This document shows, piece after piece, positions 1 through 7,413 of a stretch of 21,006 nt of DNA (its first letter is position 1; the number at the start of each line of letters is the position of its first letter). The position numbers and the translations under genes are program-made. The DNA is taken from positions 28,519-49,524 of the forward strand of contig NYSW01000082.1 in the NCBI GenBank assembly GCA_002683195.1. Direction: 5' to 3'. The stretch comes from Phycisphaerae bacterium (GTDB taxonomy: Bacteria > Planctomycetota > Phycisphaerae > Phycisphaerales > SM1A02). Under the pieces are notes generated by a model, which saw only the letters and a list, made by a program, of their open reading frames with translations, ran no database searches and was not told the origin of the DNA.

Positions 1-416
1 CCCTGAAGGATCTGGCGGGAGGTCCCGTGGTGCTTTTCTTCTATCCCAAGGACGACACGTCGGGCTGTACCAAGGAAGCCTGTCAGTTTCGCGATCAGCT
101 GCCTGATTTCAAGAAGACGAAGGCGACGGTGCTCGGCATCAGTCCCGACTCGGTCGAGAGTCACCGGAAGTTCGTCGACAAGCACGACCTCAACTTCACC
201 CTGCTCGCAGACGCGGCCCGTGACGCCGACGAGAACCCCAAGATCTGCTTGAAGTACGGGGTCTGGCAGGAGAAGTCGATGTACGGTCGGAAGTACATGG
301 GTGTCGTCCGAACCACCTACCTCATCGGTCCTGACGGGAAGGTCGCGCAGCGTTGGGACAAGGTGAAGGTGCCCGGTCACGCGGACGCCGTGCTCGAGGC
401 GATCCACTCGCTCTAG
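1..416 (+). CDS. bcp: Thioredoxin-dependent peroxiredoxin, BCP/PrxQ type (5' truncated by window edge)
   Basis: The gene enters from the left edge; its reading frame begins at base 3, so the N-terminus is missing. BCP-type peroxiredoxins reduce hydrogen peroxide and organic hydroperoxides in the cytoplasm, using thioredoxin as reductant. The visible part contains the family core FFYPKDDTSGCTKEAC: the peroxidatic cysteine is encoded at 66-68 and the resolving cysteine five residues later at 81-83, which is the PrxQ spacing. Further family blocks are VLGISPDS, NFTLLAD, the YGVW-EKSMYGRKYMG segment and TTYLIGPDGK. About 138 residues are present of a usual 150-160, so only the first 15-20 are lost. 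A GTG at 27 lies inside the conserved fold and is not the real start. Its stop codon lies within a CTAG that also encodes the stop of the opposite-strand gene. Confidence 0.95.
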   Translation, partial: LKDLAGGPVVLFFYPKDDTSGCTKEACQFRDQLPDFKKTKATVLGISPDSVESHRKFVDKHDLNFTLLADAARDADENPKICLKYGVWQEKSMYGRKYMGVVRTTYLIGPDGKVAQRWDKVKVPGHADAVLEAIHSL

Positions 417-994
417 TCGACGGTGTTCGCGGGCGGTGTGGTCTCGGTGGTTTCATCGTCGCGCACGGACCGCTGCTCGTCGAGCCACTGCTCGGTCGCC
501 TGACGCTCTTGCTGTTGCTGCTTCAATGCCGCATGTCCCGCCCTCATGATGGCGTCGTACCCCGTCGTGCCGAAAGAATTGAAGGCCCCCACGCTCACCA
601 TGAGGATGGTGAGTCCGAGCCAGCCGGCCAGGAGGATGCCACCCAGCAGCGCCTTGATCGGGTACTGGGGTCGGTTGGACTCGAAGCGGGGTATCGCGGC
701 GGAACGAAGTCCGCATTCGGGGCAGTCGGCATTCCACTCCAGTCCCTCAAGATCATGATCGCAGCCTCGACAAAGCACGCGATCCGGATCCGTAGGGCGG
801 CCTCGGGAGATCGCCGGGACCACACCGCATTTCGGGCAGGCCATCCCGACCCCGGTGCCGGTGAGTTCGTGGTCGCATCCGGGGCATCGCCTTTCGACGC
901 CTTTCTTCCGTCGCGCCCGGTAGATCTGCAGGATCGCCAGGCCCGGCAGGCCGAAGAACCATCCTACGAGGAACAGCATTTCGGGCAGGTCCAT
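413..994 (-). CDS. Small membrane protein with two zinc-ribbon motifs, function unknown
   Basis: The 193-residue product has a hydrophobic segment at about residues 5-24, then two CxxC...CxxC zinc ribbons (cysteines 37/40/53/56 and 75/78/91/94), a second hydrophobic segment at about 114-136, and a polar Gln/Glu-rich tail. The layout suggests an inner-membrane protein with a zinc-binding cytoplasmic domain between two transmembrane helices. I do not recognise a named family; proteins of this style are common as hypotheticals in planctomycetes, and the ribbons could mediate protein or nucleic-acid contacts. The start is supported by a GAGGAG ribosome binding site (complement of 1001-1006) 6-7 nt before the ATG. 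The gene diverges from dut with only 32 nt between the start codons, and it converges with bcp, sharing four bases at the stops. The opposite-strand ORF over the same bases has no recognisable domain. Confidence 0.8.
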   Translation of the reverse strand: MDLPEMLFLVGWFFGLPGLAILQIYRARRKKGVERRCPGCDHELTGTGVGMACPKCGVVPAISRGRPTDPDRVLCRGCDHDLEGLEWNADCPECGLRSAAIPRFESNRPQYPIKALLGGILLAGWLGLTILMVSVGAFNSFGTTGYDAIMRAGHAALKQQQQERQATEQWLDEQRSVRDDETTETTPPANTVD

Positions 995-1014
995 GGAATG
1001 CTCCTCGATGACGA

Positions 1015-1020
1015 TATCCT
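1015..1020 (+). promoter_or_regulatory. Candidate -10 box (TATCCT) for leaderless dut
   Basis: TATCCT ends 6 nt before the dut ATG at 1027. At that spacing transcription would begin at or next to the A of the start codon. There is no Shine-Dalgarno sequence in between and no convincing -35 hexamer. Four other genes in the window show the same arrangement. Confidence 0.55.
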
Positions 1021-1026
1021 GAAGCC

Positions 1027-1470
1027 ATGATCCAACCGGTGTTCAGATTCAAGAGACTCGACCCCCGAGCGGTCATTCCCGCCTATCAGTCCGCGCAGGC
1101 GGCAGGGCTTGACCTCCATGCGGTGCTCGACGGGCCCGTCGAGATATCCGCAGGCGAGATCCTGATGGTTCCTTGTGGCTTCGCGATGGCGATTCCCGCC
1201 GGCTGGGAAGCCCAGGTCCGGCCTCGAAGCGGTCTGGCGTCCAAGTACGGGATCACCATGCCGAATGCGCCCGGAACGATCGACGCCGACTATCGGGGGG
1301 AGGTGAAGGTGCCCCTGATCAATCTCGGAAAACGCCCTTTCACGATCGAAGGCGGAATGCGGATCGCCCAGATGGTCATCGCGCCGGTCGCTCGAGTGGT
1401 GATCGAAGAGGTCGATGATCTCGAAGAGACGGATCGTGGCGGCGGTGGGTTCGGCTCGACCGGACGGTGA
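1027..1470 (+). CDS. dut: Deoxyuridine 5'-triphosphate nucleotidohydrolase (dUTPase)
   Basis: dUTPase hydrolyses dUTP to dUMP and pyrophosphate, which keeps uracil out of DNA and supplies dUMP for thymidylate synthesis. The 147-residue product shows all five motifs of the homotrimeric family in order: AGLDLHA (26-32), [11 protein letters not shown] (66-76), [13 protein letters not shown] (80-92, with the expected catalytic Asp86), RIAQMV (112-117) and the glycine-rich C-terminal lid [10 protein letters not shown] (137-146). Length is standard (about 145-155). The start is set by the conserved N-terminal strand and by a -10-like box 6 nt upstream; no ribosome binding site is seen, consistent with leaderless translation. 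The aminotransferase gene follows 37 nt downstream with its own candidate promoter, so the two need not form an operon. Confidence 0.97.
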   Translation: MIQPVFRFKRLDPRAVIPAYQSAQAAGLDLHAVLDGPVEISAGEILMVPCGFAMAIPAGWEAQVRPRSGLASKYGITMPNAPGTIDADYRGEVKVPLINLGKRPFTIEGGMRIAQMVIAPVARVVIEEVDDLEETDRGGGGFGSTGR

Positions 1471-1495
1471 GCCTGATTTCAGCGGGTGAAACGGT

Positions 1496-1501
1496 TATCA
1501 T
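1496..1501 (+). promoter_or_regulatory. Candidate -10 box (TATCAT) for leaderless aminotransferase gene
   Basis: TATCAT ends 6 nt before the ATG at 1508 in the short gap after dut. No ribosome binding site is present. A weak -35-like CTGATT lies 17 nt further upstream at 1473-1478. Confidence 0.55.
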
Positions 1502-1507
1502 CGCTCT

Positions 1508-2704
1508 ATGGCTACCGCTACCGACGTGATCGTCCCGTTGCTTGATCTGAAGGCTCAATACGCGACCATTCGCGAGCAGATCGAACCCGTGGTCCTGGAG
1601 GTTCTGGAGAGTCAGATCTTCATTGGTGGACCGAAGGTGGCCGCGCTGGAAGCTCGCTGCGCCGAATACCTCCAGATGCCCCATGCGGTGGGCTGCTCGA
1701 ACGGCTCCGACGCGCTCATTCTTGCCCTCGATGCGTTGGGGATCGGCCCGGGCGATGAAGTCCTCGTTCCGTCCTTCACGTTCTTCTCGACCGCGGGCAG
1801 CGTGTCAAGAGTCGGGGCCACGCCGGTTTTCGTCGATATCGATCCGGCCACCTATCAGATCGATCCGCTTTCCATTTCGGCGGTGCTCCAAACGCGGCCT
1901 CGGGGCAAGGTCAAGGCGATCATGCCGGTTCACCTCTTCGGGCAGGCCTGTGACCTGGATGCGGTGATGTCGATCGCTCGGGATCATGATCTTCGGGTCA
2001 TCGAGGATGCCGCGCAAGCGATCGGTACCGAAGATGTGCACGGTCGTCGGGTCGGTTCCGTGGGCGACATCGGAACCTACAGTTTCTTCCCGAGCAAGAA
2101 CCTCGGTGGCTTCGGCGACGGCGGGCTTTGTGCCACGAACGATGCTGACCTCGCAGAGCGAATGCTCCGCTTCCGCAACCATGGGATGAAGCCCAAGTAC
2201 TTCCACCACGATGTCGGTCTCAACAGTCGCCTCGACGCCCTCCAGGCCGCGGTGCTGTTGGTCAAGATCGAACACCTCGACGCCTGGAGTGCCGGGCGTC
2301 AGGCCAATGCCCGCTATTACGACGAGGCTTTCGCCAATGCTGGAGCCGCCACCAGTGCCGTCTCCCTCGATGAAGGCGGCCTGCCGCTGCGGACTCCCCA
2401 GCCGGCGCCGGCTGGAGCCCGACACATCTACAACCAGTACGTCATCCGGGTGCCCGCCGCTCATCGTGACGCCCTGCGCAAGGCTCTGGCGGATGCCGCG
2501 ATCGGCAGCGAGATCTACTATCCGAAGTGTCTGCACCAGCAGGACTGCTATCTCGACCTCGGTTACTCGGCCGGAGCCTTCCCCCACGCGGAGCGGGCGG
2601 CCGGTGAAGTCGTGGCGATCCCGATCTATCCCGATCTTTCCGAGACCCAGAAGGCTCATGTCGTGAGCACGGTTCTCGCGTCGGTCCGAAGTTTCAACGC
2701 CTGA
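1508..2704 (+). CDS. DegT/DnrJ/EryC1/StrS-family PLP-dependent sugar aminotransferase
   Basis: Members of this family transfer an amino group, usually from glutamate, to a keto-sugar nucleotide, making amino sugars for lipopolysaccharide, capsule or glycoprotein glycans. The 398-residue product has the family fold throughout: PLLDLKAQY near the N-terminus, the GCSNGSDALILAL cofactor-phosphate region (about 62-74), VPSFTFFSTAGSV, the Asp of VIEDAAQAIG (Asp167) that pairs with the pyridine nitrogen, and SFFPSKNLGGFGDGG with the Schiff-base Lys197. GLNSRLDALQAAVL is the usual substrate/dimer segment. Length is typical. The exact sugar substrate cannot be told from sequence; WbpE-like or related UDP-sugar aminotransferases are plausible. 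It converges on a PIG-L deacetylase gene 10 nt away, whose operon holds a glycosyltransferase, so a joint role in surface glycan synthesis is possible but inferred. The start follows a -10-like box and lacks a ribosome binding site. Confidence 0.93.
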   Translation: MATATDVIVPLLDLKAQYATIREQIEPVVLEVLESQIFIGGPKVAALEARCAEYLQMPHAVGCSNGSDALILALDALGIGPGDEVLVPSFTFFSTAGSVSRVGATPVFVDIDPATYQIDPLSISAVLQTRPRGKVKAIMPVHLFGQACDLDAVMSIARDHDLRVIEDAAQAIGTEDVHGRRVGSVGDIGTYSFFPSKNLGGFGDGGLCATNDADLAERMLRFRNHGMKPKYFHHDVGLNSRLDALQAAVLLVKIEHLDAWSAGRQANARYYDEAFANAGAATSAVSLDEGGLPLRTPQPAPAGARHIYNQYVIRVPAAHRDALRKALADAAIGSEIYYPKCLHQQDCYLDLGYSAGAFPHAERAAGEVVAIPIYPDLSETQKAHVVSTVLASVRSFNA

Positions 2705-2710
2705 ATCCCA

Positions 2711-2726
2711 GGGCTCAGACGAGCCC
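2711..2726. terminator. Short inverted repeat between convergent genes, possible weak bidirectional terminator
   Basis: GGGCTC-AGAC-GAGCCC is a perfect 6-bp dyad with a 4-nt loop. It covers the last codons of the minus-strand deacetylase and begins 7 nt after the aminotransferase stop. There is no T-run on either side, so terminator function is uncertain. Confidence 0.35.
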
Positions 2727-3404
2727 AGCGAACCCGCGGACTCCGAGAGGCTCGATGACTCGGAATGCTTCCGCGGTCGTGGCGCCGATCCGGCTTCCGA
2801 GATACGTTGCTTGTGCGTCGATCCAATCGACGACCGCCCGATTTCTTTCGTTCGCGGTGAACTGGCTCGCGTAGGCCAGGATGGCCTCGCGTTTTCGATC
2901 ATGGAAGCCCGTGGTGTCGACCAGGAACGAGGGGTTGGGAATCGTCTTCAGGTGGGTGGCGTAGTAGTAGATGATTCGACTGGGATATCGCGGTTCGCCC
3001 GGAAGATCGGTCTTGGTGAGTTTGGCATCGAAACGGGCATCTTCGACGATCCGGGTTGCGGCCCGATGATCCGGGTGAGCATCCTCGGGATCGGGGCAGA
3101 AGATCCAGTCGATTTCGAGGGTGCGTAGGACCCCGGCCACGGCGTGACGGCATGGAATGGAGTGAACCACTTCCCGATTCACGAATCCGTGTTCTCGCCC
3201 CAGCATCATGCGATTCACCCCGAGAATCCGGGCTGCCTCGGCCGCTTCCCGGGCTCGTGTCTCGGGATCCCCGAACGGCGTCGGCTCGCCGTCGGTCAGA
3301 TCAAGGAGTACGACCTGGTGTCCGTCAGCGACCAGGCGACCGATGGTGCCACCCATCGCCAGCTCCTGATCGTCTGGATGCGGTCCGACCACGAGGATAT
3401 TCAC
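2715..3404 (-). CDS. PIG-L (LmbE-like) family de-N-acetylase, BshB1-like
   Basis: PIG-L enzymes are zinc hydrolases that remove acetyl groups from N-acetylglucosamine conjugates. The 229-residue product begins with the zinc/catalytic motif PHPDDQE (His9, Asp11, Asp12) followed by GG, and carries the second motif HPDH (110-113). The body, including DPEDAHPDH, the SRIIYYY segment, ILAYASQF and the late TTAEAFRVIEPL, resembles the bacillithiol-pathway subfamily BshB1 more than mycothiol MshB. Bacillithiol synthesis would also need BshA and BshC; the glycosyltransferase in this operon is not clearly BshA, so the substrate is open. The start is a GTG whose first bases overlap the stop of the upstream 670-residue gene (GTGA, 4 nt), which suggests coupled translation. 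It is the last gene of the minus-strand run. Confidence 0.9.
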   Translation of the reverse strand: MNILVVGPHPDDQELAMGGTIGRLVADGHQVVLLDLTDGEPTPFGDPETRAREAAEAARILGVNRMMLGREHGFVNREVVHSIPCRHAVAGVLRTLEIDWIFCPDPEDAHPDHRAATRIVEDARFDAKLTKTDLPGEPRYPSRIIYYYATHLKTIPNPSFLVDTTGFHDRKREAILAYASQFTANERNRAVVDWIDAQATYLGSRIGATTAEAFRVIEPLGVRGFAGLV

Positions 3405-5413
3405 GTTCCCTGCTCCTTGAGTTCCGATTCGAGTCGGGCATCGGTTCCGGATGAACCCGAGTCCGAGCCATCGAGTTCGGTCAGTAGATCATCGCAGGCG
3501 TCTGCGATCCACGCGGAAAGTAATTCGACGCCGGTGTCGTCGTCCCGTCGGCGGGCCGCGGATATCTCGGCGAACCCTCGAGAGATGGAGGCGAAGGAAT
3601 CCCGATGATCGATTCCCCAGGCGTCCGGTCCGGGTGGTGTGGCCAGGGTCGCGATGGCACCGATTCCGCCGGCCGGAAGGTCGCTGAGTGAGTCTTCGAC
3701 CACGTCGGCCAGTCGGGTGAGCAGTCGGGCCGGAGGGACGAGATGTTCGAGTCGATCGAGATCTCGCTCCAGCCGCTCGCCCTGGCCGTCGGCAGCGGCA
3801 TCGGCGGCGACCAGGAGTCCGGGGGCGAGGGCTCGCGCGCTCCACGCAATCGAGTCGGCGTCGATGAACCAGCCACCCCATCGATTACAGATCTTGATGC
3901 TCTTCATGAGCCGCCCGGGCTCGGGAGAGAATTCGTTCACCTGAACGAGCACTGCGAGAAGGCGTGAGAGTCGCTTGAGTTCGAGCTGGGAGGGGCCGTC
4001 GAGAAGTCCTTGCGAGATCTCCTCGATCCAGCCTCGGCGTACGAGCTGGATTCGGGTGGCGAGATCGGATGCTCGACCGGCGATGCGGCGGTTGAACGCT
4101 TCGGTTGGAGAATCCAGCAGATCCTCTCCGGGAATCACCAGAAAGCGAGCCGCGTCGAGGTCGAGTCGGTCCAAGGCCGCCGCCGCTTGGGCTTGAGTTC
4201 GAGAGGAGGCGAGCAGTCGGAACCAGGTTCGGATTCGGGTGAGCATGGCAGGGCGGGCCGTGGGATTGACGGCGCCCAGTTCGACGATGATTCGTTCGGC
4301 GGTGTGCGTCCGTTGAACATCCCTCGCCAGGAGCTGCAGTTCCGCGACCTGCTCGACCCACCGGCGATCCGGCACGCTGATTCCCGAATCGACGGCTCCC
4401 CGTTTCTGATCGTATTGATTTCGGATTCGCCGCCGATGCGTGCGAAGCTCGTTCAGGGTCATCGATGCGGAGGACTGTGAAAGGAGTTCCGTCGGAAGCA
4501 GGAGGGCTGCCAGCTCCGCCGTGGGATCCACTCCGGTTCGTGGGTTCGGTCGTTCCGCAATCGCCTTCGAGATCGCTTCCACGTAGCTTTCGAACGGATC
4601 GGACGAATGTTCGGCGCGGGTCAGGTCGTCCGAGATTCGGATCATTCGTTCCAGCCCGGCAAGGCGAGATTCGTGGTTCTCGTCGTCGGCATCAAGGGTG
4701 ATCGCCTCGGCCGCTTTCTCGATGCGGGAAATGAGGACCTCTTGAAAACGAATCGGCATCCTTGGATCGAACGCTGGTCTGGTGAGCGCTTCGAGTCGGA
4801 GCATGATCGGGATGAGTTCCGTCGAACGCGGATCGAGGGGGCGCGATTCTTCGGAAATCACCGGCCATCGACTTTGGAGCTCCCGGTCAAGCACCACTTC
4901 GATCGTGTCTCGAATCGGTGCGAGAACCACGGCGAGTGCATCATCGATTTCCGTGGACGAGTCGCGAGGCCGCCGTCTGAATTCATCGAGGGCGACGTCA
5001 CTGAAGACTCCGAGCCGTCGGATGGTCCGAAGTCGAGCATCCTCGGTGAGCGGAGATGCCGGATTCCCGACCGGTACGTTCCCGCTCACGGCCCTGGTCA
5101 TCCACGCTTCGATCTCCTGGATCTCGTGGCCGAGTCGGATCGCTGCGAGGGCCGCGGAGCCGCTTCCGGGTTCTCCCCGTCGTCCCTGCAGGGCCAGTTC
5201 AACCACCAGCTGCCGCAGTTGATTTCCCGCTCGTACGTCGATGGACGCATCGCGCTCCGGTCTCATGCCATTTCGCATGTTCGCGGCGATTCCGTCGAGC
5301 ATGGACGGCGTCAGGGTCGGACGGGGATCCGACTGATGCATCGCCATCGAATCGATGGTCGGCAGCAGCGCGAGCGTCAGGGTGGCGAGCAGGGGAATCT
5401 TTCGTAGGATCAT
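3401..5413 (-). CDS. Large exported protein of unknown function in glycan-type operon
   Basis: The 670-residue product starts with a signal peptide (basic MILRKIP, hydrophobic LLATLTLALLPT, likely cleavage after residue 24 or so). The rest is rich in Leu, Arg, Glu, Asp and Ala, without long hydrophobic stretches or low-complexity repeats, and reads as mostly alpha-helical with heptad-like spacing. I do not recognise a domain or catalytic motif. It overlaps by 4 nt with the upstream glycosyltransferase stop (ATGA) and by 4 nt with the downstream deacetylase start (GTGA). Being locked between two sugar-modifying enzymes suggests a periplasmic or surface role connected with the same process, but that is inference only. 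The long plus-strand ORFs over this gene are shadows: they lack domains and are interrupted. Confidence 0.85.
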   Translation of the reverse strand: MILRKIPLLATLTLALLPTIDSMAMHQSDPRPTLTPSMLDGIAANMRNGMRPERDASIDVRAGNQLRQLVVELALQGRRGEPGSGSAALAAIRLGHEIQEIEAWMTRAVSGNVPVGNPASPLTEDARLRTIRRLGVFSDVALDEFRRRPRDSSTEIDDALAVVLAPIRDTIEVVLDRELQSRWPVISEESRPLDPRSTELIPIMLRLEALTRPAFDPRMPIRFQEVLISRIEKAAEAITLDADDENHESRLAGLERMIRISDDLTRAEHSSDPFESYVEAISKAIAERPNPRTGVDPTAELAALLLPTELLSQSSASMTLNELRTHRRRIRNQYDQKRGAVDSGISVPDRRWVEQVAELQLLARDVQRTHTAERIIVELGAVNPTARPAMLTRIRTWFRLLASSRTQAQAAAALDRLDLDAARFLVIPGEDLLDSPTEAFNRRIAGRASDLATRIQLVRRGWIEEISQGLLDGPSQLELKRLSRLLAVLVQVNEFSPEPGRLMKSIKICNRWGGWFIDADSIAWSARALAPGLLVAADAAADGQGERLERDLDRLEHLVPPARLLTRLADVVEDSLSDLPAGGIGAIATLATPPGPDAWGIDHRDSFASISRGFAEISAARRRDDDTGVELLSAWIADACDDLLTELDGSDSGSSGTDARLESELKEQGT

Positions 5414-6579
5414 GGTCGAACCTCCCGTCCCTCCAGAATTCGTCGGTAGAGGTCGTCCAGTTCCCGAACCATGGTGTGATGGTCGAAATCAACCCGGCAT
5501 CGCTCCCGTCCGGCGGAGCCCAGCCGTCGACCGAGCTCGGGATCGTCCTTGATTCGGACCACCGCATCGGCAAGTCCGGCGATGTCTCCGGGCTGAACCA
5601 ATATTCCCGTTTCTTCATCGATGCATACTTCTGGTGCGCCGTCCAGCGCGTAGGTGATGACCGGGCGGGCTGAAAGAAGTCCCTGCACGACGGCTCGGGG
5701 CAGCCCCTCGCGGTAACTCGGATGCACCACGACGTCCATCGCTCGAATCCACCCGGGAATCGTCTCCGGCGCGACGAGGCCGGGAGCGTGCACCTGGTTG
5801 GTGAGACCCATCTTCCGGACTCGTTCGTGAAGCCTCTCCGCCCACCATCCATCACCGACCCAGAGGAGATGAAGGCGTGGATCGGCCCTCATTCGATCGC
5901 CGAGCGCGTCAAGGAGATCATCGTGCCCCTTGAGTTCGGCAAGCCTCGCGATCGTACCGACGAGGAAGACATCGGCGGGCAGATCGAGGCGTCGTCGTGC
6001 CTCGTCGCGTGATTCTTCGACCAGGTAGGGATCGATGACCATTCCGCTGCGGACGGTGCGGTATCGGTCGGGTTCGCCGATTCCGGCGGCCAGGGCCTGG
6101 TCGCGCATGGCATCGGCGACCGTCGCGATGGCATGGCATCGTCGGGCGGCCCAGCGTTCACTCGCGATGTACAGGGCGTTTCTGATCTTCGACTGATAGG
6201 GATGGAATGGAAGTCCGTGGATGGTGTGCACCACGGCCGGAACATCCGCCGCCCACGCCGCGGCCCGACCAAGAATCCCGGCTTTGGATGAATGAGTGTG
6301 AACGACATCCGGTTTCCATTCCCGGATCACGCGTTCCAGCGCTCGTCGGCATCGAAAGTCACGCCGGGCGTCGAGTTCACGAATGAGATTCGCGGTCTCG
6401 ATCGTCTCGATCCCGCCATGCTCGAGGACGTTCGGAAGCATGGTCCCTTCAGGGCCATCGATCGGACCGAAGACCAGCGAGACGTCGTGACCGTCGTCGG
6501 ACTGCCCTTTGCAGGAGAGCACGGTGTTCTCCTGGCTTCCCCCGAGAATCAGTCGGGTCGAGATGTGCATGATTCTCAT
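5410..6579 (-). CDS. GT4-family glycosyltransferase (GT-B fold)
   Basis: The 389-residue protein transfers a sugar from a nucleotide-sugar donor, probably to a lipid-linked or surface glycan at the cytoplasmic face of the membrane. Visible marks of family GT4 are the N-terminal glycine loop ILGGSQ (11-16), HTHSSKAGILGR (94-105), HTIHGLPFHPYQ (118-129), the donor-domain start FLVGTIARLAELKGHDDLL (about 205-223), the VGDG strand (241-244) and YREGLPRAVVQGLLSARPVI (289-308). The EX7E motif is here Glu291...Gln299, so the second glutamate is replaced by glutamine. The start ATG has GGGAG 7 nt upstream and overlaps the truA stop (ATGA). Its own stop overlaps the next start. Acceptor and donor cannot be named from sequence; BshA was considered but the characteristic N-terminus differs. 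Confidence 0.93.
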   Translation of the reverse strand: MRIMHISTRLILGGSQENTVLSCKGQSDDGHDVSLVFGPIDGPEGTMLPNVLEHGGIETIETANLIRELDARRDFRCRRALERVIREWKPDVVHTHSSKAGILGRAAAWAADVPAVVHTIHGLPFHPYQSKIRNALYIASERWAARRCHAIATVADAMRDQALAAGIGEPDRYRTVRSGMVIDPYLVEESRDEARRRLDLPADVFLVGTIARLAELKGHDDLLDALGDRMRADPRLHLLWVGDGWWAERLHERVRKMGLTNQVHAPGLVAPETIPGWIRAMDVVVHPSYREGLPRAVVQGLLSARPVITYALDGAPEVCIDEETGILVQPGDIAGLADAVVRIKDDPELGRRLGSAGRERCRVDFDHHTMVRELDDLYRRILEGREVRP

Positions 6580-7406
6580 GGCTCATCTCCCGGCACTGGA
6601 TTCGGAGTCCCTTCCGGGAAGGTCGCGGGAAGGTCGCCGGGGCCGTAGTGGATCCAGCGAAGAGAGAGCCCGTGCGGCGGAAGCGTCTGGCCCGCACGAC
6701 GTCGATTCCGGGTGGCGAGGACTTCATCGATACGTTCCGGAGGCATCCGGTCGCGTCCGATTTCCAGCAGGGTCCCGGCGATGATCCGCACCATGTTGTA
6801 GAGGAAACCGTTGCCCACGACTTCGATGCGGACGAGATTCGGAGCCGGCCTGGCGACCCGGCAGTCGAAGATCGTTCGGACGGTGTGACCCCGCCCGTGG
6901 TGCTTCTGGGCGAGACCGGCGACGTCATGAGTGCCGATCAGTTTCTTGGCGGCCTCGTTCATGGCTTCGGCATCGACCGAATACGGAGCGCGATAAGTCG
7001 TGCGTCGGCTGAATAGCGGTTGCCAGGATTCCGGGGGGCGGCCGATCGCGATGTCGTAGCGATAGCACTTGCTGCGAGCATGGGCGATCGGATCGAAGTC
7101 TCTGGCCACGACCCTCGAGTCCCGCACCTGGACGTCGGGCGGCAGTTGGCTGGTGAGGGCGATCGCAACCCGGTCGATCTTGAACATCTTCTTCGTGTTG
7201 AACGCGGCGACCTGCCCGATGGCGTGGACGCCCGAGTCGGTCCGGCTTGCGCCGACCACGGGGACCCGCTCATGGAACACTCGGAACACCGCATCCTCCA
7301 GCGATCGCTGGACGGTCCGGAATTCGGTTCCATTCGCACGGACCTGGCGTTGCCAGCCGTGGAATTCGGTGCCCTCGTAGGCGACGACGACGCGGTGGCG
7401 GTACAC
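6576..7406 (-). CDS. truA: tRNA pseudouridine(38-40) synthase TruA
   Basis: TruA converts uridines at positions 38, 39 and 40 of the tRNA anticodon arm to pseudouridine. The product contains the N-terminal AYEGTEFHGWQRQ, the catalytic block SRTDSGVHA with Asp57, KCYRYDI, GNGFLYNMVRIIAGTL and a closing HGLSLRWIHY, in the standard order. I place the start at the GTG of 7404-7406, which gives 276 residues, puts GAGG 5 nt upstream, and leaves a 7-nt gap to the preceding gene. A TTG at 7442 in the same frame would add 12 residues (QPGTSSVTEAI) that are not family-like and would overlap the upstream gene. Downstream it overlaps the glycosyltransferase start by four bases, an odd but seemingly tight coupling of tRNA modification and sugar transfer. 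Confidence 0.95.
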   Translation of the reverse strand: MYRHRVVVAYEGTEFHGWQRQVRANGTEFRTVQRSLEDAVFRVFHERVPVVGASRTDSGVHAIGQVAAFNTKKMFKIDRVAIALTSQLPPDVQVRDSRVVARDFDPIAHARSKCYRYDIAIGRPPESWQPLFSRRTTYRAPYSVDAEAMNEAAKKLIGTHDVAGLAQKHHGRGHTVRTIFDCRVARPAPNLVRIEVVGNGFLYNMVRIIAGTLLEIGRDRMPPERIDEVLATRNRRRAGQTLPPHGLSLRWIHYGPGDLPATFPEGTPNPVPGDEP

Positions 7407-7413
7407 GATGGCC

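Noticed and set aside
1805..2902. Minus-strand ORF of 365 codons across the aminotransferase and deacetylase 3' ends
   Set aside because: It is antisense to a clear PLP aminotransferase and out of frame with the deacetylase, with no domain-like motif.
2715..6579. Bacillithiol biosynthesis locus (bshA/bshB1)
   Set aside because: The deacetylase is BshB1-like, but the glycosyltransferase lacks a BshA-like N-terminus and no bshC is present, so pathway assignment is not supported.
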